A stretch of 64,000 nt of DNA. Source: DASXRA01 sp036506155. GTDB taxonomy: Bacteria; Actinomycetota; Actinomycetes; Mycobacteriales; Jatrophihabitantaceae. Both the position numbers and the translations under genes were made by a program. Of this stretch, positions 23,557-31,445 are shown piece after piece. The DNA is taken from positions 1-64,000 of the forward strand of contig DASXSF010000105.1 of NCBI GenBank assembly GCA_036506155.1, read 5' to 3'. The notes beneath the pieces are model-generated. The model did no database searches and had not been told where the DNA came from. It saw only the letters and a list, made by a program, of their open reading frames with translations. Every line of letters starts with the position of its first letter. The stretch's first letter is position 1.

Positions 23557-24528
23557 TCAGCGCCGTTCCTCCCGCTGCTTGCACGCCACGTCGAGAGTGG
23601 CCATCGGGAACGCCTTCAGCCGGGCCTTCGGGATGGGATTGCCGCAGCTTTCGCAGTACCCGTAGGTGCCGGCGTCGATTCGCTCGACCGCACGCTGCAT
23701 CTGGGTGAGCAGGTCGAGGCGGTTCGCGGCAATGGACAGTTCCTGCTCGCGCTCGAACGTCTTGCTCCCCGCGTCGGCCTGGTCATCGCCGGCGCCGTCG
23801 CTGTTGTCACGCTGGAGGTCGTCGAGGTCGCGAAGCGACCGGTCGTACTCCCCCTGCAGCTCGTCCAGTTCGGCGACCAGCTGCGTGCGGACACCGGCCA
23901 GTTCGGCGCGCGTCCAGTCCGAACCGCGGGGAACCGCGATCTGCGATCGGGCGTTGGCCCGCGTGGCTGCCGGCGTCTGCGCGGCCGGGGCCTTCGCGGC
24001 GGGTGCCTTCGTGGCGGGTGCCTTCTTGGCAGGAGCCTTCTTGGCAGGAGCCTTTGCCGGCGGTGCAGCCTTGCGGACCGGCGCCTTCTTCGCCGTGGTC
24101 CGGGCGGCGGTCTTCGTCGCCGCGGCCTTCCTGGCGGGCGGCGCCTTCTTCGCGGGAGCCGCCTTCCTCGCGGAAGCCGCCTTCTTCGCGGAAGCCGCCT
24201 TCTTGGCCGGACGCTTCTTGGCCGTCGCAGCCCTCTTGGCGGGCGCCGCCTTCTTGATCTGAGCAGCCTTCTTCGCCGGGCCGGCCTTCTTGGCAGGGGC
24301 GGCCGTCCTGGCCGTCGCAGCACTCTTGGCGGGCGCGGCTTTCTTCGTCGGAGTGGCCTTCTTCGCCGGGGTGGTCTTCTTGGCGGGGGCCCTCTTGGCT
24401 GACTTGGCGGGCGCTTTCGTCGCGGTGGCTCCGCCGGCGCGGCCGCGTGCCGTCGATCCGGCCGACGACGTGCTTCGCGCGGAACCGACGCGACGCAGTG
24501 AGCGGCCGATCCGGCCGAGTCCGGGCAT
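23557..24528 (-). CDS. TraR/DksA-type zinc-finger protein with histone-H1-like N-terminal tail
   Basis: A 323-residue protein in two parts. Residues about 38-205 are a Lys/Ala/Pro low-complexity tail with many PAKKA/ARKAA-like repeats, like eukaryotic histone H1 or HupB tails. Residues about 215-323 form a DksA/TraR-like coiled coil and finger. The finger begins YGYCESCGNPIPKARLKAFP, but the third expected Cys is Asp (ATLDVACKQ), leaving CxxC plus DxxC. DksA-type proteins bind the RNA polymerase secondary channel; the basic tail would add nucleic-acid binding. The start is the ATG at 24528 after GAGAGGGG. Lies upstream of lspA. Confidence 0.85.
   Translation of the reverse strand: MPGLGRIGRSLRRVGSARSTSSAGSTARGRAGGATATKAPAKSAKRAPAKKTTPAKKATPTKKAAPAKSAATARTAAPAKKAGPAKKAAQIKKAAPAKRAATAKKRPAKKAASAKKAASARKAAPAKKAPPARKAAATKTAARTTAKKAPVRKAAPPAKAPAKKAPAKKAPATKAPAAKAPAAQTPAATRANARSQIAVPRGSDWTRAELAGVRTQLVAELDELQGEYDRSLRDLDDLQRDNSDGAGDDQADAGSKTFEREQELSIAANRLDLLTQMQRAVERIDAGTYGYCESCGNPIPKARLKAFPMATLDVACKQREERR
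23990..24440 (-). repeat. Low-complexity coding repeats (PAKKA tail)
   Basis: Imperfect 12-18 base repeats built on GCC-TTC-TTG-GC(G/A) on the plus strand encode the Lys/Ala/Pro tail of the TraR/DksA protein. Prone to slippage, so tail length may vary among strains. Confidence 0.75.
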
Positions 24529-24628
24529 GGGTACCCCTCTCACCACAACGGCGGGTCCGGAGAACCGCACCCGCAAAGGCCGCCCAGGATACGAGCGCAC
24601 GGCCAGCCACCGCCACTGCTGGCGCCGG

Positions 24629-24913
24629 TCATGGTCCGCGCAGCACGACCAGACGCGCACGCAGCGTGTCCGGTTCGCCGGCAACGAACAGTACCTTGTC
24701 CCGGCTGCGCTGTCCGGCAAGCACGCTGACCGCCGCACGGCGCACGCCGAATGCGGAGGCCACGGCCTCGATCACCGCCCGATTCGCCCGGCCTTCCACG
24801 GCTCGGGCGCTGACGGCAACGACGAGTGCCTCGGCGCCGTGCCGCCCGCCCACCGAGGTCCGCGATGCTCCGGGTCGAACCCGCACCCGAACCGGCAAGC
24901 CATCCGATTCCAC
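24629..24913 (-). CDS. DUF167 (YggU-like) protein
   Basis: Small soluble protein of 94 residues in the DUF167/YggU family, function unknown. Family landmarks are VRVRPGASRTSVGG, a basic VSARAVEGRANRAVIEAVASAFGV core and the SRDKVLFV strand. The GTG at 24913 is chosen because GAGGGGG lies about 7 bases upstream; an ATG at 24943 would reach into the ileS leader start. It is divergent from ileS, so the two share a short promoter interval. In other actinobacteria the gene is likewise near ileS and wag31. Confidence 0.85.
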   Translation of the reverse strand: MESDGLPVRVRVRPGASRTSVGGRHGAEALVVAVSARAVEGRANRAVIEAVASAFGVRRAAVSVLAGQRSRDKVLFVAGEPDTLRARLVVLRGP

Positions 24914-24943
24914 GCGACGTCCCCCTCCTATCGCCGCTATCAT

Positions 24944-25211
24944 GGCGACGCGACGACGAGGACAAGTAGCCGCAGGACCCAGCAGCGCAGCGACCCGGGG
25001 ACGGTGCGAGCCCGGGCGGCATGGCCGCCGGCGAAATCACCTCCGAGCACCGGAAGAACGGGCCCGGTCGGGCCTCAGTAGAACCGGAACCCGAACGAAG
25101 CGGGCGCCAACGGCGCCAACGAGGGTGGTACCGCGGCGTGCCGGGCCCGATCCGGCAGGTCGTCCCTCGGCTCGGAGCCACGGAGCACCATGTCGAGGAG
25201 TACCCACTCAG
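24944..25211 (+). ncRNA. T-box riboswitch, isoleucine, translational (actinobacterial) type
   Basis: Leader RNA that binds tRNA-Ile and raises IleS synthesis when the tRNA is uncharged. The near-invariant T-box AGGGTGGTACCGCGG lies at 25122-25136. The specifier codon is ATC (25036-25038) in GAAATCACC, with GAGGACAAGTAG at the start of stem I; the order resembles the M. tuberculosis ileS leader as I remember it. No terminator follows; instead the region before the GTG contains GTCGTCCCTCGG and the ribosome-binding GAGGAG (25195-25200), consistent with the translational class in which the Shine-Dalgarno is sequestered. The 5' end is approximate. Confidence 0.88.
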
Positions 25212-28200
25212 GTGAGCGCCTACCAGCCGCTGCCGGCACATGTCGACCTCCCTGCGCTGGATCGCGAGGTGATCGAGCGCTGGCACGCCGACAAGGTCTT
25301 CCCGCGCAGCCTCGAACAGACACACGGCGGTCCGCACTGGACGTTCTACGAGGGCCCGCCCACCGCCAACGGCATGCCCGGCACGCACCACATCGAGGCA
25401 CGGGTCTTCAAGGACGTGTTCCCCCGGTTCAAGACGATGAAGGGTTTCCACGTCCCACGCATGGCCGGCTGGGACTGCCACGGTCTGCCGGTCGAGCTCG
25501 CGGTCGAGAAGGAGCTGGGCTTCACCGGCAAGCCCGACATCGAGGCCTACGGCATCGCCGAGTTCAACGCCAGGTGCCGCGAATCGGTCCAGCGGCACGT
25601 CGACGCGTTCGCGGAGCTGACGGTCCGGATGGGCTACTGGGTCGACTTCGACGGCGCCTACTGGACGATGAACCCGGACTACATCGAGTCGCTGTGGTGG
25701 GCGCTCAAGCAGATCTTCGACAAGGGGCTGCTCGTCGAGGACTTCCGGGTGGCGCCGTACTGCACGCGCTGTGGGACGGGCCTCTCCGACCACGAGCTGG
25801 CGCAGGGGTACGACATGGTGGTCGACCCGTCGGTGTACGTGCGGCTGCCCCTGACGTCCGGGCCCTATGCCGGCCGCGCAGCCATGCTGGTGTGGACGAC
25901 CACGCCGTGGACCCTGCCGAGCAACGCGCTCGTCGCCGCGAAGGCTGACGTCACGTACGTGAGCGCCACCAACGGCAACGAGACCCTGATCGTCGCTCGA
26001 GAACTGGTCGAGCAGGTGCTCGGCGCGGGCTGGACGATCGAGGACACGTTCACCGGCGCCGACATGCTCGGTTGGACCTACCAGCGGCCGTTCGGCGTGG
26101 TGCCGTGGCCGGGGCGGGGTCACTTCGTCGTAAACGAGGACTACGTGACTACCGCCGACGGCACCGGGCTCGTGCACGAGGCAACGGTGTTCGGCGCCGA
26201 CGACTTCAACTCCGTGCGCCGCAATGGCGTCGAACTGGTCAACCCGATAGACCGGCGCGGGCGGTTCGAGACCGACCTCCCGCTGATCGGCGGCATGTTC
26301 TTCAAGGACGCCGACGACGTGATCGTCGCCGATCTGCAGGCCCGCGGGCTGATGTTCCGGCACGTGCCGTACGAGCACTCCTACCCGCACTGCTGGCGCT
26401 GCCACACGCCGCTGATGTACTACGCCCTGCCGTCCTGGTACATCCGCACCACGGCGGTCAAAGACGCGCTGCTGCGGGAGAACGAGGCCACCACCTGGTA
26501 TCCGGAGACGATCAAGCACGGCCGCTACGGTGACTGGCTCGAGAACAACATCGACTGGGCACTGTCGCGCGACCGCTACTGGGGCACGCCCCTGCCGATC
26601 TGGCGCAACGATGCTGACCCGACTCGCGTCGTGTGTGTCGGGTCGCTAACGCAGTTGCGTGAGCTGTCCGGCGTGCAGCTCGACGACCCGCACCGGCCGT
26701 TCGTCGACGACGTGACGTTCACGCTGCCCGGCGAGGAGGGCACGTACCGGCGGGTGCCGCAGGTGATCGACGCCTGGTTCGACTCCGGCTCCATGCCCTT
26801 CGCCCGGCTCGGCGCGCCGTACCGCAATGAGGCAGCCTTCCAAGCGGCGTACCCGGCCGACTTCATCTGTGAGGCGATCGACCAGACGCGGGGTTGGTTC
26901 TACACGTTGATGGCGATCGGCACGCTGGTGTTCGACCGGAGCTCGTACCGCAACGTGCTCTGCCTCGGACTGCTCGTCGGCGAGGACGGCCGCAAGATGA
27001 GCAAGCACCTCGGCAACATCCTCGAACCCATCCCGTTGCTGGATCGGCACGGCGCAGATGCGGTGCGCTGGTTCATGGTCGCCAACGGTTCGCCGTGGTC
27101 GACCCGGCGCATCGGGCACAAGGTCCTCGACGAGATCGCGTCCAAGGTGATCAGGACGTACTGGTCGGTGGCGTCGTTCCAGTCGCTCTACGCTCGCGCG
27201 AACAACTGGCAGCCCGGCCGGGCAGCGGGCGAGGACACGCTACTCGACCGGTGGGCGCTTTCCGGGGCACACCGGCTGGTGTCCGAGGTCGATGCCGCGC
27301 TCGAGGACTTCGACACGCAGCGTGCCGGACGGGCGATCGCCGCGTACATCGACGACCTGTCGAACTGGTACGTCCGTCGCTCACGCCGCCGGTTCTGGGA
27401 CGGCGACCCGGCAGCGCTTTCCACCTTGCACGAGTGCCTGCGGCTGCTCACGCTGCTGATGGCGCCGTTCGCGCCCTTCGTCACGGACAAGGTGTGGTCG
27501 GCGCTGTTCGCGGACGAGATCGGGGTGGACTCCGTGCACCTCGAGTCCTGGCCGGTGGCGGACCCGGGCCGGGTGGACGCCGTACTCGGCGCGCGGATGG
27601 CGCAGGTGCGCCGGCTCGTCGAGATCGGCCGCGCGGCCCGCGCCGAGGCGAAGGTGAAGACCCGCCAGCCCCTGGCACGCGCACTCATCTCCGCGCCGGG
27701 CTGGACCGATCTGCCCGAGACGCTGCGGCGTGAGGTCGCCGACGAGCTCAACGTCGAAGAGCTGTCGACGCTGGCTGGCACCGGCGAACTGGTGCAGCTC
27801 GGCGTCAAGCCGAACTATCGCGCGCTCGGCAAGCGGTTCGGCAAGCGCACCCAGGTGGTGGCGTCCGCGATCACGCGCGCTGATCCCGCCACACTCGTTG
27901 CGGCGCTGCGCGCCGGCCGGGCGCGAGTGAGCGTCGACGGCGCTGACGTCGAGGTCGAGCCGGACGACGTGGCCGTGACCGAAACGCCGCGATCGGGCTG
28001 GGCCGTGGCGAGCGGCGGCGCCGAGACGGTGGCCCTGGACCTCGAACTCACCCACGAACTGCGGCTGGCCGGTCTCGCCCGCGACGTGGTGCGTGTCATT
28101 CAGGAGGCGCGCAAGAGCGCCGGGCTGGACGTGACCGACCGGATCGAGGTGTGGTGGCGGGTCGGGGGTTCACCCGAGCCGGCCGAGGCACTGCGCGCGC

Positions 28201-28328
28201 ACGCGGCGCAGGTCGCGGATGAGGTGCTCTCCGTGGCACTGCACGAGGGCGCACCCGCGGACGCGCAGGGCACCTACACCACCGCCGACGACGATCTCGG
28301 ACTCCACGTGTGGCTCAGGAGAATCTGA
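25212..28328 (+). CDS. ileS: Isoleucyl-tRNA synthetase
   Basis: Class I synthetase charging tRNA-Ile, 1038 residues. The HIGH-equivalent reads PPTANGMPGTHHIEA, as in other actinobacteria. The CP1 editing domain contains TTTPWTLPSN, and KMSKH appears in EDGRKMSKHLGNI. Zinc-type Cys pairs occur in YCTRCGTGLSDHELAQGY and HCWRCHTPL. The length fits the longer, eukaryote-like type associated with mupirocin tolerance; that phenotype is inference. GTG at 25212 is the start: no family sequence lies upstream, where the T-box leader sits. It ends 3 bp from the convergent membrane protein gene. Confidence 0.97.
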   Translation: MSAYQPLPAHVDLPALDREVIERWHADKVFPRSLEQTHGGPHWTFYEGPPTANGMPGTHHIEARVFKDVFPRFKTMKGFHVPRMAGWDCHGLPVELAVEKELGFTGKPDIEAYGIAEFNARCRESVQRHVDAFAELTVRMGYWVDFDGAYWTMNPDYIESLWWALKQIFDKGLLVEDFRVAPYCTRCGTGLSDHELAQGYDMVVDPSVYVRLPLTSGPYAGRAAMLVWTTTPWTLPSNALVAAKADVTYVSATNGNETLIVARELVEQVLGAGWTIEDTFTGADMLGWTYQRPFGVVPWPGRGHFVVNEDYVTTADGTGLVHEATVFGADDFNSVRRNGVELVNPIDRRGRFETDLPLIGGMFFKDADDVIVADLQARGLMFRHVPYEHSYPHCWRCHTPLMYYALPSWYIRTTAVKDALLRENEATTWYPETIKHGRYGDWLENNIDWALSRDRYWGTPLPIWRNDADPTRVVCVGSLTQLRELSGVQLDDPHRPFVDDVTFTLPGEEGTYRRVPQVIDAWFDSGSMPFARLGAPYRNEAAFQAAYPADFICEAIDQTRGWFYTLMAIGTLVFDRSSYRNVLCLGLLVGEDGRKMSKHLGNILEPIPLLDRHGADAVRWFMVANGSPWSTRRIGHKVLDEIASKVIRTYWSVASFQSLYARANNWQPGRAAGEDTLLDRWALSGAHRLVSEVDAALEDFDTQRAGRAIAAYIDDLSNWYVRRSRRRFWDGDPAALSTLHECLRLLTLLMAPFAPFVTDKVWSALFADEIGVDSVHLESWPVADPGRVDAVLGARMAQVRRLVEIGRAARAEAKVKTRQPLARALISAPGWTDLPETLRREVADELNVEELSTLAGTGELVQLGVKPNYRALGKRFGKRTQVVASAITRADPATLVAALRAGRARVSVDGADVEVEPDDVAVTETPRSGWAVASGGAETVALDLELTHELRLAGLARDVVRVIQEARKSAGLDVTDRIEVWWRVGGSPEPAEALRAHAAQVADEVLSVALHEGAPADAQGTYTTADDDLGLHVWLRRI

Positions 28329-28331
28329 GGA

Positions 28332-28667
28332 CTAGGCGTCGGGCTGGCACAACGAGCAGGGGATGAAGCCGTCCTCGTCGGCTTGGCTTCGCGGTATGGG
28401 TTCCGCGCCCTGGCCGTCGATGATTTCGCACGTGCGCCGGTGGTAGCGGGGCCGGCCGTCGATCACCCACACGTCAAGATCACCCGCGGCTGCCGGCGGT
28501 GCCGCCTCTGGCGGACCGGCGGTGCGCAACGCGACCTGGTGCCGGTGGATCAGCACCCCGGCGACGACGCTGGCCGCCACCGACGCGACGAGCCACGGGG
28601 TGCTCGACAGCAGCAGGCCGACACACAGGCACGCAAGCGCCGCGACAAGCACCAGCGCGACGAGCAC
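28332..28667 (-). CDS. Two-helix membrane protein with C-terminal His/Cys cluster
   Basis: A 111-residue protein, GTG start at 28667, 29 bp after wag31. Two N-terminal helices (about 2-20 and 24-42) are followed by an Ala/Pro linker and a small domain reading VWVIDGRPRYHRRTC and ending EDGFIPCSLCQPDA. The spacing of His, Cys and the final CxxC is like a small zinc-binding fold (a YHxxxC...GFxPCxxC pattern seen in various actinobacterial membrane proteins and nucleases). Function unknown. Its place at the end of the division cluster hints at the cell envelope, but that is only context. Confidence 0.75.
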   Translation of the reverse strand: MLVALVLVAALACLCVGLLLSSTPWLVASVAASVVAGVLIHRHQVALRTAGPPEAAPPAAAGDLDVWVIDGRPRYHRRTCEIIDGQGAEPIPRSQADEDGFIPCSLCQPDA

Positions 28668-28696
28668 GGTGCGCCCGTTTCCGGGTCCGCCCGCGA

Positions 28697-29572
28697 TCAG
28701 CTGGCCGCGCGCTGACCCTCCGCTGCCGCTGGCTCGGCGCGTCCACTCGAGTCGAGGTCGCGTAGCTGCGATTCGAGGTAGCTCTTCAGCCGGGTGCGGT
28801 ACTCGCGCTCGAACGTGCGCAGCTCCTCGACCCGGCGCTCGAGTGCCGACTTTCGCTGGTCGAGCTGCGCCGTGAGCGCGGACACGCGCTGCTCGGCGTC
28901 GTGTACTGACTGCGCCGCTTTGGCCGCACTTTCCCGCTCGATCTGCTCGCCGTGCGCTCTCGCCTCGGCAATCTGCTTGTCCGCCTGCGCCTGCGCGTTG
29001 CCGAGAGCGGCATGAGCGTTGGCCTGCGCCTCGGCGAGCAGCCGCTCTGCCTCGGACTTGGACTGGGCGAGGTGCTGGTCGGCTGTCTGCTGTGCAAGGG
29101 CCAGCATTTGCACTGCTTGCGCGTGGTGCTCGTCGGTGATCCCGCCACCACCTGGGCGCTGTGCCGCCTGCGCCTGCTGCTGCGCCTGCTGGGCCGCCAG
29201 CTGTGCCTGGTGGAGTTGCTGACGCAATTGCCCCACCTGCTGCTCGGAGTGCCCGAGCTGTTGCTGTACGTGGGCGAGCTGCTGGGCGGTGCCGTCCTTA
29301 CCCTGCGATAGCGCCTTCTCCAGTTCGGCGATCCGCGCCTGCAATCGGCTGTTCTCCTCGCGCGCCGCCCCGACCTCGGCCATGCTGACGCCGCCGTTCG
29401 AGCCGGCGCCACCAGGCCGCGCCCGCAGGTCATTGTTCTCCTCAATGAGGCGAGCCAACTCGACCTCGACGATGTCGAGGAACGCGTCGACCTCCTCCTC
29501 GTCGTAGCCACGCTTGCCAATCGGAGGCTTCTTGAAGGCCACGTTGTGGACTTCGGCGGGCGTGAGTGGCAT
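28697..29572 (-). CDS. wag31: DivIVA-family polar growth and septum-site protein
   Basis: Coiled-coil scaffold marking cell poles and organising polar wall synthesis, 291 residues. The N-terminal DivIVA domain is clear: PLTPAEVHNVAFKKPPIGKRGYDEEEVDAFLD, then VEVELARLIEENNDL. A Gly/Ser break (about 55-65) and Gln/Ala-rich coiled coils (65-275, including QQAQQQAQAAQ) follow. The start is the ATG at 29572 with GAGGTG 6 bases before it. A 7-bp hairpin lies 24 bases upstream. It stands in its usual place after yggT and sepF in the dcw region. Confidence 0.95.
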   Translation of the reverse strand: MPLTPAEVHNVAFKKPPIGKRGYDEEEVDAFLDIVEVELARLIEENNDLRARPGGAGSNGGVSMAEVGAAREENSRLQARIAELEKALSQGKDGTAQQLAHVQQQLGHSEQQVGQLRQQLHQAQLAAQQAQQQAQAAQRPGGGGITDEHHAQAVQMLALAQQTADQHLAQSKSEAERLLAEAQANAHAALGNAQAQADKQIAEARAHGEQIERESAAKAAQSVHDAEQRVSALTAQLDQRKSALERRVEELRTFEREYRTRLKSYLESQLRDLDSSGRAEPAAAEGQRAAS

Positions 29573-29677
29573 GCGGGTCACCTCGTGATCTACGACGGAG
29601 CCGGGCGGCTCCGACACTATTGCTCGTTGCGGATGATGCAGGCGGTGCGGTGCGGTCGCAACCCACGGCGCTCATGG

Positions 29678-29965
29678 TCAGGCGAGCGAGAGGGCTAGCC
29701 ACCGCAGAGCCAGGATAGCGATGAGCAGAATCCAGACACTCAGGTCCAGACTTACCGGGCCGATCCTGAGGGGCGGGATCAAGCGTCTGAAGAGCTTCAC
29801 CGGTGGATCGGTGCTGCTGTACACAACCTCCAAGCCGACCGCGGCCACCCCGGCCGGCCGCCACGATCGTGCGAACTGGCGGGTGACCTCGACGACGACC
29901 CGCGCGACGATCAACAGGAAATAGATGTAGAGCACGAGGGCGACGACACTCCAAAACAGCGTCAT
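29678..29965 (-). CDS. YggT-family membrane protein
   Basis: A 95-residue integral membrane protein with two hydrophobic blocks (about 6-27 and 73-92), family YggT. The conserved inter-helix part is VTRQFARSWRP, then VYSSTDPPVKLFRRLIPPLRIGPVSLDLS, which matches the YggT signature of DP near a PLR segment. Start ATG at 29965 with GGAGA about 8 bases upstream. In Gram-positive and actinobacterial dcw clusters it always lies between sepF and divIVA; a role in division or osmotic tolerance has been suggested for relatives. Confidence 0.92.
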   Translation of the reverse strand: MTLFWSVVALVLYIYFLLIVARVVVEVTRQFARSWRPAGVAAVGLEVVYSSTDPPVKLFRRLIPPLRIGPVSLDLSVWILLIAILALRWLALSLA

Positions 29966-30097
29966 CGGATCGCTCTCCGCTCGTATCGGCGTGCCACAGC
30001 TGCACGTGCCGGAACCTGCCAGTCTCCATGGTGCCAGTACGAGCAGGCACGCTAACACTCGGCGCTCGGCCCGCGATACCGGCGACGGGCCGGTAGC

Positions 30098-30592
30098 TCA
30101 GGATTGGTTGAAGAAGCCCCCTTCGGCGATGCGGGCTTTGTCCTGCGCTGTGACGGTTACATTGTGCGGGCTGAGCAGGAACACCTTGGCCGTAACTCGC
30201 TCCAGCCGCCCGTGCAGGCCGAACGTCAGGCCGGCTGCGAAGTCGACCAGCCGCTTCGCGTCGGCGTCTTCCATCTCGGACAAGTTCATGATCACCGGGG
30301 TACCGGTGCGGAAATGCTCGCCGATCGTGCGCGCCTCGTTGTAGTTGCGCGGGTGCAGCGTGGTGATCCGGTAAGGCGGGTACTCGCCGTCGCTGTATTC
30401 GACGGCATACCCGTCGTCGTCCGGCGGGTAGTCGCGAGGCACTAGATGTGCGCCGTCGCCTCCCCGCGAGTAGCGGGTTTCGGCGTACTCGGCGTGACCG
30501 TTGCCGCGGTCGTAGGACGCGTCGGCGAGGGCGTCGTCGTCTGCCTCGACGAGGCCTAGGTAGACGCCCATCTTGCGCATCGCTCCGGGCAT
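30098..30592 (-). CDS. sepF: Cell-division protein SepF
   Basis: Membrane-bound FtsZ anchor, 164 residues. The N-terminal amphipathic helix is MPGAMRKMGVYLGLVE. An acidic, Tyr/Asp-rich linker follows (about 17-75), and the conserved SepF core has PRNYNEARTIGEHFRTGTPVIMNLSEM, then AAGLTFGLHGRLERVTAKVFLLSP. The ATG at 30592 is preferred because GGAGG lies 5 bases before it; the in-frame GTG at 30604 would put the helix internally. It is the main FtsZ membrane tether in actinobacteria, which lack FtsA. Confidence 0.95.
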   Translation of the reverse strand: MPGAMRKMGVYLGLVEADDDALADASYDRGNGHAEYAETRYSRGGDGAHLVPRDYPPDDDGYAVEYSDGEYPPYRITTLHPRNYNEARTIGEHFRTGTPVIMNLSEMEDADAKRLVDFAAGLTFGLHGRLERVTAKVFLLSPHNVTVTAQDKARIAEGGFFNQS

Positions 30593-30625
30593 GTCGTCCT
30601 CCACTACGAGTGTCTTTGTGCGACG

Positions 30626-31381
30626 CTAGCCGAAGTTTGCCGTCCGGCGGCCGAGCAACGCCGATCCGATCCGCACGTGTGTCGCGCCGTGCCGCACCGC
30701 CGCTTCCAGGTCCTCACTCATCCCGGCGGAGATGGCGCTCGCCTCGGGATGCTCGTTCTGCAGCCCGGCTGAGATGATGGCCAGCCGCTCGAATGCCGCA
30801 TCCGGGTCTGCGCCCAAGGGCGCAACCGCCATGACCCCGATCAACGTCAACCCCTCCAGCGCCGCGACGTGGTCGGCGAGTTCGCCGAGTCCGCGGGGCA
30901 CCACCCCGCCACGAGCCGGGTCCTCGTCGAGGCTGACCTGCGCGAATACAAGCAGCTTTCGCTCTGCTTGCTGCGCGCCGACGGCAAGCGCCGACGCGAC
31001 CGTGACGCGGTCGACGGAATGGACGACGTGGGCGTAGCGGGCCACCGAGCGGCACTTGTTCGTCTGCAGCCGGCCGACGAAGTGCCAGCGGAGCGGTGGC
31101 AGCTCCCAGCGCGACGCCTCCAGCTCGGCGATCTTGGCACGTGCGTCCTGATCGCGGTTCTCCCCGATGTCGGTAACCCCGATGCTCGCCAGGCCGGCGA
31201 TGTCGATCGCCGGGAAGGTCTTGGTGACGGCCACGATCGTCACGTCGTGCGGATCGCGACCCACGCCGGCACACGCGTCCGCGAGCCGCGCACGCACCGC
31301 TCCCAGGCGGGCGACCAACTCGGCCCGGCGTTCGGGATCAAGCTGTGCGCTCACCGGTCGGTCAACGCTTACGGGGAGCAT
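30626..31381 (-). CDS. YggS/PLPBP-family PLP homeostasis protein
   Basis: Binds pyridoxal 5'-phosphate without known catalysis and keeps PLP and amino-acid pools balanced. Up to 251 residues, (beta/alpha)8 barrel. The PLP lysine is in VAVTKTFP, with GENRDQDARAK, WHFVGRLQTNK, VHSVDR, SAGMSEDLEAAV and THVRIGSALLG as family blocks. The ATG at 31381 has no clear ribosome-binding site; the GTG at 31354 is a plausible alternative. A pgeF (YfiH, laccase-domain) gene normally lies between ftsZ and this gene in actinobacteria but is absent: only 64 bp separate them. Confidence 0.93.
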   Translation of the reverse strand: MLPVSVDRPVSAQLDPERRAELVARLGAVRARLADACAGVGRDPHDVTIVAVTKTFPAIDIAGLASIGVTDIGENRDQDARAKIAELEASRWELPPLRWHFVGRLQTNKCRSVARYAHVVHSVDRVTVASALAVGAQQAERKLLVFAQVSLDEDPARGGVVPRGLGELADHVAALEGLTLIGVMAVAPLGADPDAAFERLAIISAGLQNEHPEASAISAGMSEDLEAAVRHGATHVRIGSALLGRRTANFG

Positions 31382-31445
31382 GTGCGCGCGAGCCGCTCGC
31401 TGCGAGCCGCGCCGGTGCGGCGTGGGCAGTGCGATGCGCGGCTAC

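Noticed and set aside
23990..24440. Possible CRISPR or tandem-repeat array
   Set aside because: Repeats are short, irregular and in frame with the PAKKA tail of the TraR/DksA gene.
24447..25211. IleS frame open from 24447
   Set aside because: Covers the antisense of the TraR/DksA start, the DUF167 gene and the T-box leader; no synthetase similarity.
24540..26519. 659-codon minus-strand frame opposite ileS
   Set aside because: Antisense shadow of a strongly supported synthetase gene; composition follows the complementary codons and no motif is seen.
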